Position numbers and translations under genes: made by a program. Positions 9,400 to 17,612 of a stretch of 64,000 nt of DNA are shown here, piece by piece. A model generated the notes under the pieces. It did not search any database. It was given only the letters and a program-made list of their open reading frames with translations, and was not told the DNA's origin. The stretch's first letter is position 1; every line of letters starts with the position of its first letter. Source of the stretch: Maribacter algicola (GTDB lineage: Bacteria; Bacteroidota; Bacteroidia; Flavobacteriales; Flavobacteriaceae); contig NZ_QUSX01000001.1 in NCBI RefSeq assembly GCF_003933245.1, positions 806,001 to 870,000 of the forward strand. Reading direction: 5' to 3'.

Positions 9400-9786
9400 T
9401 TATTTGAGTCGAAAAGCAACATCCATGACAATCTGTTCCGAGTTTGGAATCCCAATTTGTTTTGCAATAGTCTTCCAATCTTTTTCAGGGTTTTGGACCT
9501 CTCTCAAAATATGGTCCATTTCTATACTTTTCAATCGAAAGTATTCGCCTACGCTTTTGGCCAAATCAAAATCCAATGCATTGTTGTCCATGTCGATGTT
9601 CAAAGCCAAACCTGATTTGTCCATTGAGGGGTTAATATCATAGGCTGGGGACAAAATCCATCCTTTTGGTGTCAAAAGGAATCCATGGTTCCACCAATGG
9701 TCATCAGTATACGAAATGGCAATATTGAAAACGATTCGGCGCCATAGCTAGTGGAGATTCTTTTCGACATCCGCTCCATGGTTCTA
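9400..9786 (-). pseudogene. Decayed HipA-family kinase, C-terminal fragment
   Basis: The minus strand from about 9780 down to the TAA at 9400-9402 encodes the C-terminal half of a HipA-like kinase in one frame: GADVEKNLH, a TAG at 9748-9750, LWRRIVFNIAIS, YTDDHWWNHGFLLTPKGW, ILSPAYDINPS and ALDFDLAKSVGEYFRLK. The DDHxxN and SPAYD active-site motifs of HipA are present; family members usually have NTDDHLRNHGF, so the WW pair is a change. A second TAG lies in frame at 9784-9786. Both TAGs fall where a Gln codon (CAG) would fit. The N-terminal half and any hipB partner are missing. HipA proteins are Ser/Thr kinase toxins that phosphorylate translation factors such as GltX; this copy should be inactive. 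Confidence 0.78.
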
Positions 9787-10014
9787 TATGAATATATGAG
9801 GCTTTCTGATCCGCAGCAATGGAACGAGTTATGTAACAATGGACAAATTATAACTCATTTTGCTTCGATTGACTGTAAATATTCCCTTTATGGACTACAT
9901 AAGTTTATTGTTGAGGTTGAGCTCTGTATAACAACTGATAAAATAATTGGTAAAAAACCTTTTGTTGAAACGCATGCTATGGAAAAGTATCTTGGAAACT
10001 TCAACATAAATTAA
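9778..10014 (+). CDS. Small hypothetical protein
   Basis: 78 residues if the ATG at 9778 is used (72 from the ATG at 9796). It has no signal peptide or membrane segment. It resembles, from memory, a loose group of 70-80 residue Bacteroidota proteins with a pattern like LYEY, then CKYSLYGLHKFIVEVE near the middle; no function is known to me. It lies between the hipA remnant and tRNA-Leu and its first codons overlap the hipA remnant on the other strand by about 10 nt, so its 5' end may have been set by a recombination junction near 9780. It could be a gene carried by the lost mobile element or a chance ORF. Confidence 0.45.
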   Translation: MVLYEYMRLSDPQQWNELCNNGQIITHFASIDCKYSLYGLHKFIVEVELCITTDKIIGKKPFVETHAMEKYLGNFNIN

Positions 10015-10432
10015 CAAATGGAAGAATTTCATTGGTAGCACATACCTATTTTTATAGTTGTTTGGTTATATGGGAATTGGTTGAATGAGAAAATAAGAGA
10101 TAATCACAGAAAAGGTAAATAAAACAAAAGCCCCTGTGAGAAAACTTAGTACCATAATATTAGTTTTCGATTATTAGATTGAAAACTCAACCCCACTGTA
10201 CAGATACCGTACAATTATAAAAACAAAAAAACTTAAAAAGCACTATTTCAGCTAATTAAGTCTTTACATTCGTACAAGCAGAGAAACTCGAACACTCACA
10301 CCTTCCGGAACTATATCCTAAGTTTCACAAGGATCCAATTTAACTATATTTTATAACTATAAATAGTTTCTTAAACCTATATGAAGAAACCTTATAAAAT
10401 ATCAATTGTTGTACTTATGTTGTACCTGAAAT
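10015..10432. other. AT-rich non-coding stretch between the small ORF and tRNA-Leu
   Basis: No convincing gene is seen in about 420 nt. It contains an inverted repeat AGTTTTC/GAAAACT (10162-10168, 10181-10187) and a small palindrome TGTAC-N7-GTACA (10197-10213). A 29-codon hydrophobic ORF on the minus strand (10066-10155, from MVLSFLTGAF) is too short to call. I see no copy of the tRNA-Leu 3' end here that would mark an attachment site. Confidence 0.5.
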
Positions 10433-10458
10433 AAAAAAGCCGAGAAATGAATCTCGGC
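10433..10458 (-). terminator. Rho-independent terminator after tRNA-Leu
   Basis: The stem GCCGAGA / TCTCGGC (10439-10445 and 10452-10458, 6-nt loop) is followed on the minus strand by a T run from the A6 tract at 10433-10438. It lies 11 nt beyond the tRNA 3' end, so it probably ends that transcript. Confidence 0.85.
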
Positions 10459-10469
10459 TTTTCCCTTTG

Positions 10470-10551
10470 TACTCGAGGTGGGAATCGAACCCACACTCCC
10501 GAAAGAACTGGATTTTGAATCCAGCGCGTCTACCAATTCCGCCACTCGAGC
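10470..10551 (-). tRNA. tRNA-Leu (anticodon CAA)
   Basis: 82 nt on the minus strand. The acceptor arms GCTCGAG and CTCGAGT pair (G-T at the first pair) with discriminator A complementary to 10470. The D arm (GGCGGAATTGGTAGACGC), the anticodon stem-loop CTGGA-TTCAAAA-TCCAG with CAA at positions 34-36, a long variable arm and the T loop GGTTCGATTCC are all present, as expected for a type II leucine tRNA reading UUG. The 3' CCA is not encoded. Mobile-element debris lies just past its 3' end, where tRNA-targeting integrases usually place DNA. Confidence 0.95.
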
Positions 10552-10567
10552 TTGTAAAATAGGATTG

Positions 10568-10600
10568 CAAAACTATAAAATATTTTTATTTCCACACCAA
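10568..10600 (-). promoter_or_regulatory. Promoter for tRNA-Leu
   Basis: On the minus strand TAGTTTTG (10568-10575) matches the Bacteroidota -7 consensus TAnnTTTG, with TTG 22 nt upstream (10598-10600). It ends 16 nt before the tRNA 5' end. Confidence 0.55.
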
Positions 10601-10640
10601 AAAATTAAACAATTATCCTTTAGCAAGACAAATTAATTTC

Positions 10641-10649
10641 TAAATTTGC
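10641..10649 (+). promoter_or_regulatory. -7 element of the prs promoter
   Basis: TAAATTTGC fits the Bacteroidota TAnnTTTG consensus, 91 nt before the prs start. No clear TTG is seen at -33, so the strength is uncertain. Confidence 0.45.
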
Positions 10650-10739
10650 ACCTCCTTAGAAAACACCTGTGCTTTGCGCAGACCAAGTAGGCACTTTATG
10701 GTCCCTTCTTCTTAAGGATCGAGAATCAATAAAAAAGAC

Positions 10740-11681
10740 ATGCCATACAGCGTTCCAGAACCTAAATTCTTTGCTTGTACCCAGAGTACCGTTTTAGGAG
10801 AAAAAATTGCCAAGGCCTATGGCGTGGAACTGGGCAACATCATATTTTCACGATATAGCGACGGAGAGTTTCAGCCCTCCTTTGAGGAGTCCATAAGGGG
10901 TACTAGAATTTTTATTATTGGTTCTACCCATCCAGGACCTGAAAATCTAATGGAAATGTTGTTGATGATCGATGGGGCAAAAAGGGCTTCCGCGCGTCAT
11001 ATAACCGCTGTAATGCCTTATTTTGGTTGGGCCAGACAGGATAGGAAGGACAAACCTAGGGTACCCATTGCTGCGAAACTCGTTGCTAAAATGTTGGAGA
11101 CCGCCGGAGCCACTAGAATCATTACCATGGATTTGCATGCAGACCAGATTCAGGGGTTCTTTGAAAAACCGGTAGATCATTTGTTTGCCTCTACCTTGTT
11201 CCTACCTTATTTACAAGATTTAGGGTTGGAAAACCTCACGATAGCTTCCCCGGATATGGGTGGTTCCAAAAGGGCCTATGCTTATTCCAAGGCCTTGGAC
11301 AGTGATGTTGTTGTATGTTATAAACAACGGGCAAAGGCAAATGTTATCTCTCACATGGAATTGATCGGGGATGTACAGGGAAAGAACGTAGTGTTAGTGG
11401 ATGATATGGTGGATACCGCCGGTACATTGACAAAGGCGGCAGATTTGATGATAGAGAGAGGTGCCGTTAGCGTAAGGGCAATTGCGACACATGGTTTACT
11501 GTCCGGCAATGCCTATGAGAAAATCGAAAAGTCCAAACTAACGGAATTGATCATTACCGATTCTATTCCTTTGGAAATAAAAAGTGATAAAGTAAAAGTA
11601 CTCAGTTGTGCCGATTTGTTTGCGGACGTCATGCATAAAGTACATAATAACAATTCCATTTCGTCCAAATTTTTGATGTAA
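10740..11681 (+). CDS. prs: Ribose-phosphate pyrophosphokinase
   Basis: 313 residues, the normal length. It makes PRPP from ribose 5-phosphate and ATP for purine, pyrimidine, NAD, His and Trp synthesis in the cytoplasm. Visible motifs are [19 protein letters not shown] near residue 37, [20 protein letters not shown] (ATP flexible loop), the divalent-metal signature [13 protein letters not shown] near residue 130, and the PRPP-binding loop [13 protein letters not shown] near residue 220. The ATG at 10740 is the only sensible start. It is followed 49 nt later by rplY; prs-rplY-pth is a common order in Flavobacteriaceae and other bacteria, so co-transcription up to the terminator after rplY is likely. 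Confidence 0.97.
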   Translation: MPYSVPEPKFFACTQSTVLGEKIAKAYGVELGNIIFSRYSDGEFQPSFEESIRGTRIFIIGSTHPGPENLMEMLLMIDGAKRASARHITAVMPYFGWARQDRKDKPRVPIAAKLVAKMLETAGATRIITMDLHADQIQGFFEKPVDHLFASTLFLPYLQDLGLENLTIASPDMGGSKRAYAYSKALDSDVVVCYKQRAKANVISHMELIGDVQGKNVVLVDDMVDTAGTLTKAADLMIERGAVSVRAIATHGLLSGNAYEKIEKSKLTELIITDSIPLEIKSDKVKVLSCADLFADVMHKVHNNNSISSKFLM

Positions 11682-11730
11682 CGAATCGGCGAAATGGCGA
11701 CAATTTGAATTATTAATTTTAATATATATA

Positions 11731-12384
11731 ATGAAGTCAATTACAATTAAAGGATCAGAAAGAGAAAGCGTGGGCAAAAAGTCGACAAAGGCCCTACGTA
11801 ATGCTGGAAAGGTTCCTTGCGTAGTATACGGAGGGGATAAACCATTGCACTTTTCAGCAGACGAACTAGCGTTCAGGGATTTGGTTTACACCGCCAATGC
11901 GCACACAGTTGCAATTGAATTGGACAATGGTGCCAAAGTGAATGCCGTAATGCAGGACATACAGTTCCACCCAGTAACCGATAGCATCATGCACATCGAT
12001 TTCTATCAGTTGTTCGAGGACAAACCTGTAACCATGAACATTCCTGTTAGGTTGCAAGGTAACTCCCCAGGGGTTAGAAATGGTGGACGTCTATTGTTCA
12101 GGAAAAGAAAACTTGCCATTAAGGCATTACCGGATAAATTACCGGATTTCTTTGATGTGGATATTTCCAAACTTAGAATTGGACAAAACATTTCAGTTGC
12201 TTCTTTGTTGAGCGACGATTTTACAATTCTTCACCCAGAATCCACAACGGTAGTACAGGTTAAAACTGCACGTACGGCCGTTATGACCGATGACGATGAT
12301 GAAGAATTGGACGATGAAGCAGAAGGTGCAGAAGCAAGTGCCGATGGAGCAGAGGCCCCAGCGGAAGAAGCTGCCCAAGAATAA
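11731..12384 (+). CDS. rplY: Ribosomal protein bL25 (CTC/TL5 type, with C-terminal domain)
   Basis: 217 residues. The N-terminal 5S rRNA-binding domain shows [21 protein letters not shown] and CVVYGG, followed by [22 protein letters not shown] at residues about 70-91. The second (TL5-type) domain includes [13 protein letters not shown] and [14 protein letters not shown]. The tail is strongly acidic and rich in Ala/Glu ([16 protein letters not shown] and on), as in other Bacteroidota L25 proteins. It binds 5S rRNA in the large ribosomal subunit. It sits between prs and pth, with a terminator straight after it. Confidence 0.96.
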   Translation: MKSITIKGSERESVGKKSTKALRNAGKVPCVVYGGDKPLHFSADELAFRDLVYTANAHTVAIELDNGAKVNAVMQDIQFHPVTDSIMHIDFYQLFEDKPVTMNIPVRLQGNSPGVRNGGRLLFRKRKLAIKALPDKLPDFFDVDISKLRIGQNISVASLLSDDFTILHPESTTVVQVKTARTAVMTDDDDEELDDEAEGAEASADGAEAPAEEAAQE

Positions 12385-12402
12385 ATTTGATTTACAAAAA
12401 CA

Positions 12403-12436
12403 AAAAGCGCCCCGGTTTAAGTATTGGGGTGCTTTT
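12403..12436 (+). terminator. Rho-independent terminator between rplY and pth
   Basis: The stem AAAAGCGCCCC (12403-12413) pairs with GGGGTGCTTTT (12426-12436), with one G-T pair and a 12-nt loop, 18 nt after the rplY stop. It would end prs-rplY transcripts, at least in part. Confidence 0.8.
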
Positions 12437-12467
12437 GTATTTTTAGGAAATCGTAAAAGGATATTCC

Positions 12468-13097
12468 ATGCTTACGTATTTTAAAGCGCTTCTAGGCTTT
12501 AGAGACCAATTTTTAGAAGAGGTAGACACCATGAAAAAATACTTGATAGTAGGTCTAGGCAATATAGGTGATGAGTATGCCGAAACCCGACACAATATTG
12601 GTTTTAAAATTTTGGACGCCCTTGCAGATCAAAAGGAGCTGAGTTTCGAAACCCAAAAGCTTGGTGATGTGGCTATCTATAAATTGAAAGGCAGAAGCAT
12701 ACTCTGCCTAAAACCATCAACCTATATGAATTTAAGTGGCAAAGCGGTGCGCTATTGGATGGAAAAGGAAAAAATCCCCTTGGAAAACCTCCTTATAATA
12801 ACGGATGACATTAATCTTGCCTTTGGAACGCTTAGACTAAAGACCAAGGGAAGCGATGGCGGGCACAACGGTTTAAAAGATATTCAACAGATACTGCAAA
12901 CCACGAATTACAATCGATTCCGATTTGGTGTAGGGTCTGAATTTGGAAAGGGCAGGCAGGTTGAATATGTCCTGGGCCAATGGAACGAAGATGAAAACGC
13001 CAAAATGAAAGAGCGCTTGGAAAAATCCGTAGCGCTTATCGAATCCTTTGTACTGTCTGGTGTATCAAGGACCATGAATCAATTTAACGGGGCTTAA
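12468..13097 (+). CDS. pth: Peptidyl-tRNA hydrolase
   Basis: 209 residues from 12468, or 188 from the ATG at 12531, where the conserved protein begins (MKKYLIVGLGNIGDEYAETR). The extra N-terminal 21 residues resemble extensions annotated in related flavobacteria, so the long form is kept, but 12531 with the purine-rich AAGAGGT upstream is equally plausible. Motifs are HNIGF with the catalytic His near residue 42 of the long form, LKPSTYMNLSGKAV, ITDDINLAFGTLRLK and GSDGGHNGLKDI. It frees tRNA from peptidyl-tRNA that drops off the ribosome. The stop overlaps the convergent lipoprotein stop by 4 nt. Confidence 0.95.
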   Translation: MLTYFKALLGFRDQFLEEVDTMKKYLIVGLGNIGDEYAETRHNIGFKILDALADQKELSFETQKLGDVAIYKLKGRSILCLKPSTYMNLSGKAVRYWMEKEKIPLENLLIITDDINLAFGTLRLKTKGSDGGHNGLKDIQQILQTTNYNRFRFGVGSEFGKGRQVEYVLGQWNEDENAKMKERLEKSVALIESFVLSGVSRTMNQFNGA

Positions 13098-13777
13098 AGG
13101 ACAGTAAAACTATAAATCCCTGAATTCGTTGCGTTGCCTTCAGCATCCCTTGTGACCACACTCCAATAATACGTAGTTCCTGAAAGGACCGAAACTTTCA
13201 AAGTGGTGGCAACATCAGACAATGCAGCTTCAAGATTTAAAGGCGGATTCTGCTCTGAAAAATACACCTCGATATTCTCTATATCATCATCTAAATCCGA
13301 TGCGGACCAAGACAGGGTCACCTCATTGTTAATATCCTTAAAGACCCTTTCAGACATACTAGGCGCCAATATTTCAGCGGGGAAGGGGGCAAAGGTGGTT
13401 CTCGATCCCGCATTATAAAAATTCCACTGTTCACTAGAAATCGTATTATCTACCTGATTGTTCCTAGATCGTACCAGCCATGAATATGGTTGCCCTTTTA
13501 ACAAGGGAAGACTGGCCGTTGTGCTTTGGGTGGAGATGGTCTGGACCGTATTGGAACTTATATTTGTGACCCGTAATTCATAACTATCCGTATTGTCCGA
13601 TCTTTGCCAACTAAAGGTAACCCTGCTTGTGGTAGCATCCTGATCTACCCCGGTGGTGCATTCAGAATTTTTTTCCGGGAACAACAATAGAACCCGCTCC
13701 GGAGGTTTGGGGTCGTCTTTCTTTTTACAACCAAACACCGCAAAAAGGCACACAAGAAGTAGTATCTTTCTCATCAT
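13094..13777 (-). CDS. Lipoprotein with two fibronectin III-like domains
   Basis: 227 residues. The lipoprotein signal MMRKILLLVCLFAVFGC puts the acylated Cys at 17, followed by KKKDDP, a Lys/Asp pattern like the surface-export signals of Bacteroidota lipoproteins. Two FnIII-like beta-sandwiches follow (about 28-120 and 130-227), each with the VTFSWQRSDN... / VTLSWSASDLDD strand and a Y-W strand (QPYSWLVRSRN, TYYWSVVTRDAEGN). There is no enzymatic motif. Its start overlaps the stop of the upstream protease gene by 4 nt (ATGA), so the two are translationally coupled, and it may help anchor or assemble the protease at the cell surface (inference). Confidence 0.8.
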   Translation of the reverse strand: MMRKILLLVCLFAVFGCKKKDDPKPPERVLLLFPEKNSECTTGVDQDATTSRVTFSWQRSDNTDSYELRVTNISSNTVQTISTQSTTASLPLLKGQPYSWLVRSRNNQVDNTISSEQWNFYNAGSRTTFAPFPAEILAPSMSERVFKDINNEVTLSWSASDLDDDIENIEVYFSEQNPPLNLEAALSDVATTLKVSVLSGTTYYWSVVTRDAEGNATNSGIYSFTVL

Positions 13778-16700
13778 CTTTTTAAAATCTTAGTTGTTTT
13801 CTTCGTTCCTCTACTATCATATTGCAAATAATACATACCAACGGGCAAAATACTCAGATCGTATTCCTTGGAGGAAATGCCATCCTGAATTTTATCCGTT
13901 CGCAATAACCTACCATCCGAACTGAACAACATAATTGTAGCCCGTTGCGTGGGTACGTCAAAATAGATTTCAATAAAATCGTGGAAAGGGTTAGGGAAAA
14001 CTAAGGGACCTTCGGAAAGAACTATTTCCTCTTCATATATTCCTTGGCAAGGAATATCGGTATACACCTTTAAAAAGTTGATTCCCTTGGACAGATCCAC
14101 CGTAAACTGGTCGTCCGCTGTATAGGAAGTATACCCATTAAGTTCCACATAATATCCTTTTGCTCCTTGCAAATCCAAAACTATTTGGGAAGCCTGTAAG
14201 GAAACTTTGGACGTAACATTCAGTGGCGCGGGTTCCGTGATGACCACTTCCAAACAGAAAGGTTCATAGCTAATGGTGCCATCGGTTCCGGTAATACAGA
14301 TATCGTAGGTTCCCGCACCTAAATCCGTTAGGTTGAAACTATTGGTAAAATTATCGATAATATTGACCCCATTCCCGTTTATGGTTATTTCATAGTCCAA
14401 GAATACCTTGGGCACTATCCGTATGGCGCCGTCATTATTGGGCCTACAGGTTTCGCTCTCCAAGCTTACATTAAAGTTTTCCTGGGTAAACCTGTAAATG
14501 GCACAACCGGATGCATCCACCTCCTGTCCCAGTGGGGTATCGAGACAGAGGTCCTCGCCATCATCGAAAACTCCGTCTTGATCCGCATCGGGCCTAAAGT
14601 CACCCTCCACACAGACCTCCAAGGAGAAATTGTTTAGCCTTCCTCCATCTGATGCTGCGTTGTCCTGTATTTCCAGGACCCATTCCCCTAGAATGGACTC
14701 CCCATAAAAGGAACTCAAGGTACCAATGGGCCTCACGGTACCGCTAATGGCAGGAGAACCTAAGCAAATAAAGGCATTAGCTGCCTCATCGTCAAAAATG
14801 GCATTGATGTCTGAATTGTTCCCACAGGCACTGGAAACCAACACCACCGTAGTTCCTGAAGGGGAAGTTAGGCTGATGACCAAATCCGACAGATACGTAT
14901 GTTCAATATCCAGGTTTACGTTGATATCCGCCAAATTCAAATCCTGATAGAAAAGAATTCTTGAAGTTATCGTTGGCGTGCCCACAGGTGAAATAGTGAT
15001 AGGGACATTATTGCTAGCCTTGGTAATACAATTAAACTGAATGGTCGTAAAGCTGAACGTTGTCCCAAAAACGCCTTCCCCACAAGTGTTCTTGGGTTTT
15101 ACCCGCCAAAAATATTGGGTTTCGTTCAACAATAAGCTAGGCTGGTACGAATTGGTAGCTACCGTTTTGGATTCAATAATAGTTGCAAAACCCACATCAG
15201 TGGCTATTTCCACATCATATGAGGTACTTACCAAGTCCGGTTCCCATTCCAAAAGCACATCTTTTGAAACATCCAAGCTTCCATCCGATGGAGCGGTAAG
15301 TACGATTTCCGAGAAATTAGTGTCGTACACGTTCAATTGCACAGTTGTGCTTTTTGTTATAGAAGCCGCAGTGGCCACTATATCCACGGAATAACTACCT
15401 ATTGCCAGATTCGACGTTCCCGAAAAAGTTAGATCTATGGGCGTATTTGAAACGGACACGGTATCCTGTGAAAAAGTTGCGGTCACGCCAGGCGGTAACG
15501 ACCCAACACTTAGGGTGCTTTCCTCAGTGAAACCTAAATATGTTTCATAATTGAAACTGACGATTAAATCGTCCGGTTTGCAGACCTCATAATTGAGGTT
15601 GTCAAAATTAAGTACCACTTCAGATTCAGTAATGGAAAAATCGGCCTGGTTCACGGAAAAGAAAATATTGTTGGCCGCCTTTACCATAAACCTGCCGGAG
15701 GTGGTACTATATCCCCCCGGAATAACAATGGCATGACTTCCATCATTGGTTACATTTTGGGCAATCAAATTTGGAAATGAGAAGCCCCCATCCGTGGAGA
15801 GAAAAATATCCACGTTCTGCGCGCCAATGGGAAGTACATTGGTATTTGCAACGTCCCAGGTAATGGTCTCCGTCTCGCCGGCCACAAAAGAAACGGACGA
15901 TTCTTGGGAGGTAACCACAAAGGGACCTGCCTCCCTGAATACCGATACCGTAACCTCATCAGAAGCGGATTGTCCACCGTTCAAAACATTATCCCGGACG
16001 GTAAGCGAAAAGTTCAGGTCGCGCTGCACATTGGAAACCGTTTCCCATGCACCCCCCTCGACCGGAGTGGTTTGGGTAAGGTCACCCGATACTACCCTGC
16101 TCAACCTTGGAAAATAACGCTCAGGTGAAATGGACGGTGGCAACGAACGAAACATGGCACCTGTGGGATTGTTAGGTCCAAAGGTAGCCTGCGTGACGAT
16201 GCCATTGTCTATTTGCTCCCAATCGTAGGTCAAAACATCCGTGGTATCAGGATCACTGGCACTTCCGGTCAAAACAAAAGCCGTTCCAATGGGAATGGTA
16301 TAATTGCTCACCGGATTTAGGATAGGGGCGTTATTGGCCAAAGGTATGGTTTCGCCACAGCTAATGGTCTGCAAATATTCCCTCACCTGCACAATGCTTA
16401 CGTAGTGAAAATAATCATCGGAATTGGTTGCTACGTCATTATTACCAGTAATTCCGGCGTATCCCATGATGGTGGTACCGCTTCCAGGTTCGACTTGGAC
16501 CAGGGTACCTTCGGACAAATGTGAAAACGTATGGTTCGCCCCAAATTGATGCCCCATTTCATGGGCCACCAAATCGATATCAAATTGATCTCCTTGCGGT
16601 AAAAACAGCGTGGTATAGGCACTTCCTTTTCTGTTATCCTGACATACGGAACCAATAAAACCGGAATTTCCATCCAATGTCCCATCTTGTTGATTGAACA

Positions 16701-17559
16701 AGTGGCCAATATCATAATTCGCCTCACCAATGACACTGGTCAGGGTATTCTGTGTCTGTGAACTAAGCCCACCCGAAAATGGGTCCGTATCCGGGTTGGT
16801 ATAAATTACCTGATCCGTGTTGGCAATCAACTCCAAGGTAACGCCAAGGTCCCTTTCAAAAACGCCGTTCACCCGTGTTAAAGTGGCATTGATTGCCGCA
16901 AGGGCATCGGCAATGGTACCCCCATGGAACTGGGTATATTCCCCGGATGCCGCTATTGCGACCCTAAACTTTCTTAAACTCTGGTCATCCACCAACTTGG
17001 CGGTGGACGAGCCTAACATGGAAGTAAAGGAATCAGGACTTGTTTTACAGACAAAATCCAATTTCTGGGTCAAATGATCTTTTGCGTTGTAAATGATATA
17101 ATCTCCGCTGGCTCCCTTTTCCATATAAACGGTGCCCTCCTTTTTTGGATCCATGATCATCGTCTGCAGCCCCTTGGAAGAAAGACTGAAAAATATTTTT
17201 TTCCCATCTGCCTCTACGCTCTTTCCTCTGTAGGATTTTATAGTGGGGTATTTTTGCGCCAATCCCGGGGCGAACAATTGGGATTCCGCTACTTGAAAGG
17301 GAATCAAATTACCTTCATCATCAGGAAAATACAGGGTCTTGGTCATACTTTTAGCCCTGGACACCCCTAAAAGTTCCGATTTTAAAGCCGCTTCATCCAA
17401 GGTGAACGCCTTGGCCTTATGGATATCCAATCGCTTTAATGTTACCTGCCTATCCTGATTTTTGAGATCCACCTTGCCCCAATATTTGGTCTGTGCAAGC
17501 CCAGAAAAGGAAAGAAATGCTATGGTAATTGAGAAAACAAGACGTAATTTAGCGGTCAT
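13774..17559 (-). CDS. Secreted reprolysin-like zinc metalloprotease with P domain and type IX sorting tail
   Basis: 1261 residues with a signal peptide to about residue 22. A propeptide region (about 25-190) precedes the catalytic domain (about 197-400), whose zinc site HEMGHQFGANH at about 333-343 is the HExxHxxGxxH of metzincins of the reprolysin/M12B-like group. A PKD/Ig-like region (about 410-640), further beta-domains, a FnIII-like repeat (about 755-840), and a proprotein-convertase P (homo B) domain near 870-980 follow. The end VFPNPFHDFIEIYF ... YYLQYDSRGTKKTTKILKR is a type A type IX secretion sorting domain, so it should be exported and cleaved or attached by the Por system. It degrades extracellular protein; substrate unknown. 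It is coupled to a downstream lipoprotein. Confidence 0.9.
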   Translation of the reverse strand: MTAKLRLVFSITIAFLSFSGLAQTKYWGKVDLKNQDRQVTLKRLDIHKAKAFTLDEAALKSELLGVSRAKSMTKTLYFPDDEGNLIPFQVAESQLFAPGLAQKYPTIKSYRGKSVEADGKKIFFSLSSKGLQTMIMDPKKEGTVYMEKGASGDYIIYNAKDHLTQKLDFVCKTSPDSFTSMLGSSTAKLVDDQSLRKFRVAIAASGEYTQFHGGTIADALAAINATLTRVNGVFERDLGVTLELIANTDQVIYTNPDTDPFSGGLSSQTQNTLTSVIGEANYDIGHLFNQQDGTLDGNSGFIGSVCQDNRKGSAYTTLFLPQGDQFDIDLVAHEMGHQFGANHTFSHLSEGTLVQVEPGSGTTIMGYAGITGNNDVATNSDDYFHYVSIVQVREYLQTISCGETIPLANNAPILNPVSNYTIPIGTAFVLTGSASDPDTTDVLTYDWEQIDNGIVTQATFGPNNPTGAMFRSLPPSISPERYFPRLSRVVSGDLTQTTPVEGGAWETVSNVQRDLNFSLTVRDNVLNGGQSASDEVTVSVFREAGPFVVTSQESSVSFVAGETETITWDVANTNVLPIGAQNVDIFLSTDGGFSFPNLIAQNVTNDGSHAIVIPGGYSTTSGRFMVKAANNIFFSVNQADFSITESEVVLNFDNLNYEVCKPDDLIVSFNYETYLGFTEESTLSVGSLPPGVTATFSQDTVSVSNTPIDLTFSGTSNLAIGSYSVDIVATAASITKSTTVQLNVYDTNFSEIVLTAPSDGSLDVSKDVLLEWEPDLVSTSYDVEIATDVGFATIIESKTVATNSYQPSLLLNETQYFWRVKPKNTCGEGVFGTTFSFTTIQFNCITKASNNVPITISPVGTPTITSRILFYQDLNLADINVNLDIEHTYLSDLVISLTSPSGTTVVLVSSACGNNSDINAIFDDEAANAFICLGSPAISGTVRPIGTLSSFYGESILGEWVLEIQDNAASDGGRLNNFSLEVCVEGDFRPDADQDGVFDDGEDLCLDTPLGQEVDASGCAIYRFTQENFNVSLESETCRPNNDGAIRIVPKVFLDYEITINGNGVNIIDNFTNSFNLTDLGAGTYDICITGTDGTISYEPFCLEVVITEPAPLNVTSKVSLQASQIVLDLQGAKGYYVELNGYTSYTADDQFTVDLSKGINFLKVYTDIPCQGIYEEEIVLSEGPLVFPNPFHDFIEIYFDVPTQRATIMLFSSDGRLLRTDKIQDGISSKEYDLSILPVGMYYLQYDSRGTKKTTKILKR

Positions 17560-17581
17560 TGTGGGGCTTTTATCTCCAAAT

Positions 17582-17589
17582 CAAATATA
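17582..17589 (-). promoter_or_regulatory. -7 element upstream of the protease gene
   Basis: TATATTTG on the minus strand matches TAnnTTTG, 22 nt before the protease ATG. No exact TTG is seen at -33. It lies within the narrow divergent gap to ribF. Confidence 0.4.
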
Positions 17590-17612
17590 GTTCTTTTTAT
17601 TTTCTAGCACAG

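Noticed and set aside
9376..9643. Two + strand ORFs over the hipA relic
   Set aside because: Antisense to HipA-like sequence; no features of their own.
10066..10155. 29-codon hydrophobic ORF on the minus strand, KdpF-like in size
   Set aside because: Too short, no kdpA next to it and no clear similarity; hydrophobic ORFs arise easily in AT-rich spacers.
8518..10470. Direct repeat of the tRNA-Leu 3' end as an attachment site
   Set aside because: I found no second copy of the acceptor/T-arm sequence by eye between 8518 and 10470.
17559..17612. Longer ribF start at TTG 17559
   Set aside because: Adds 18 non-conserved residues and overlaps the divergent protease start.
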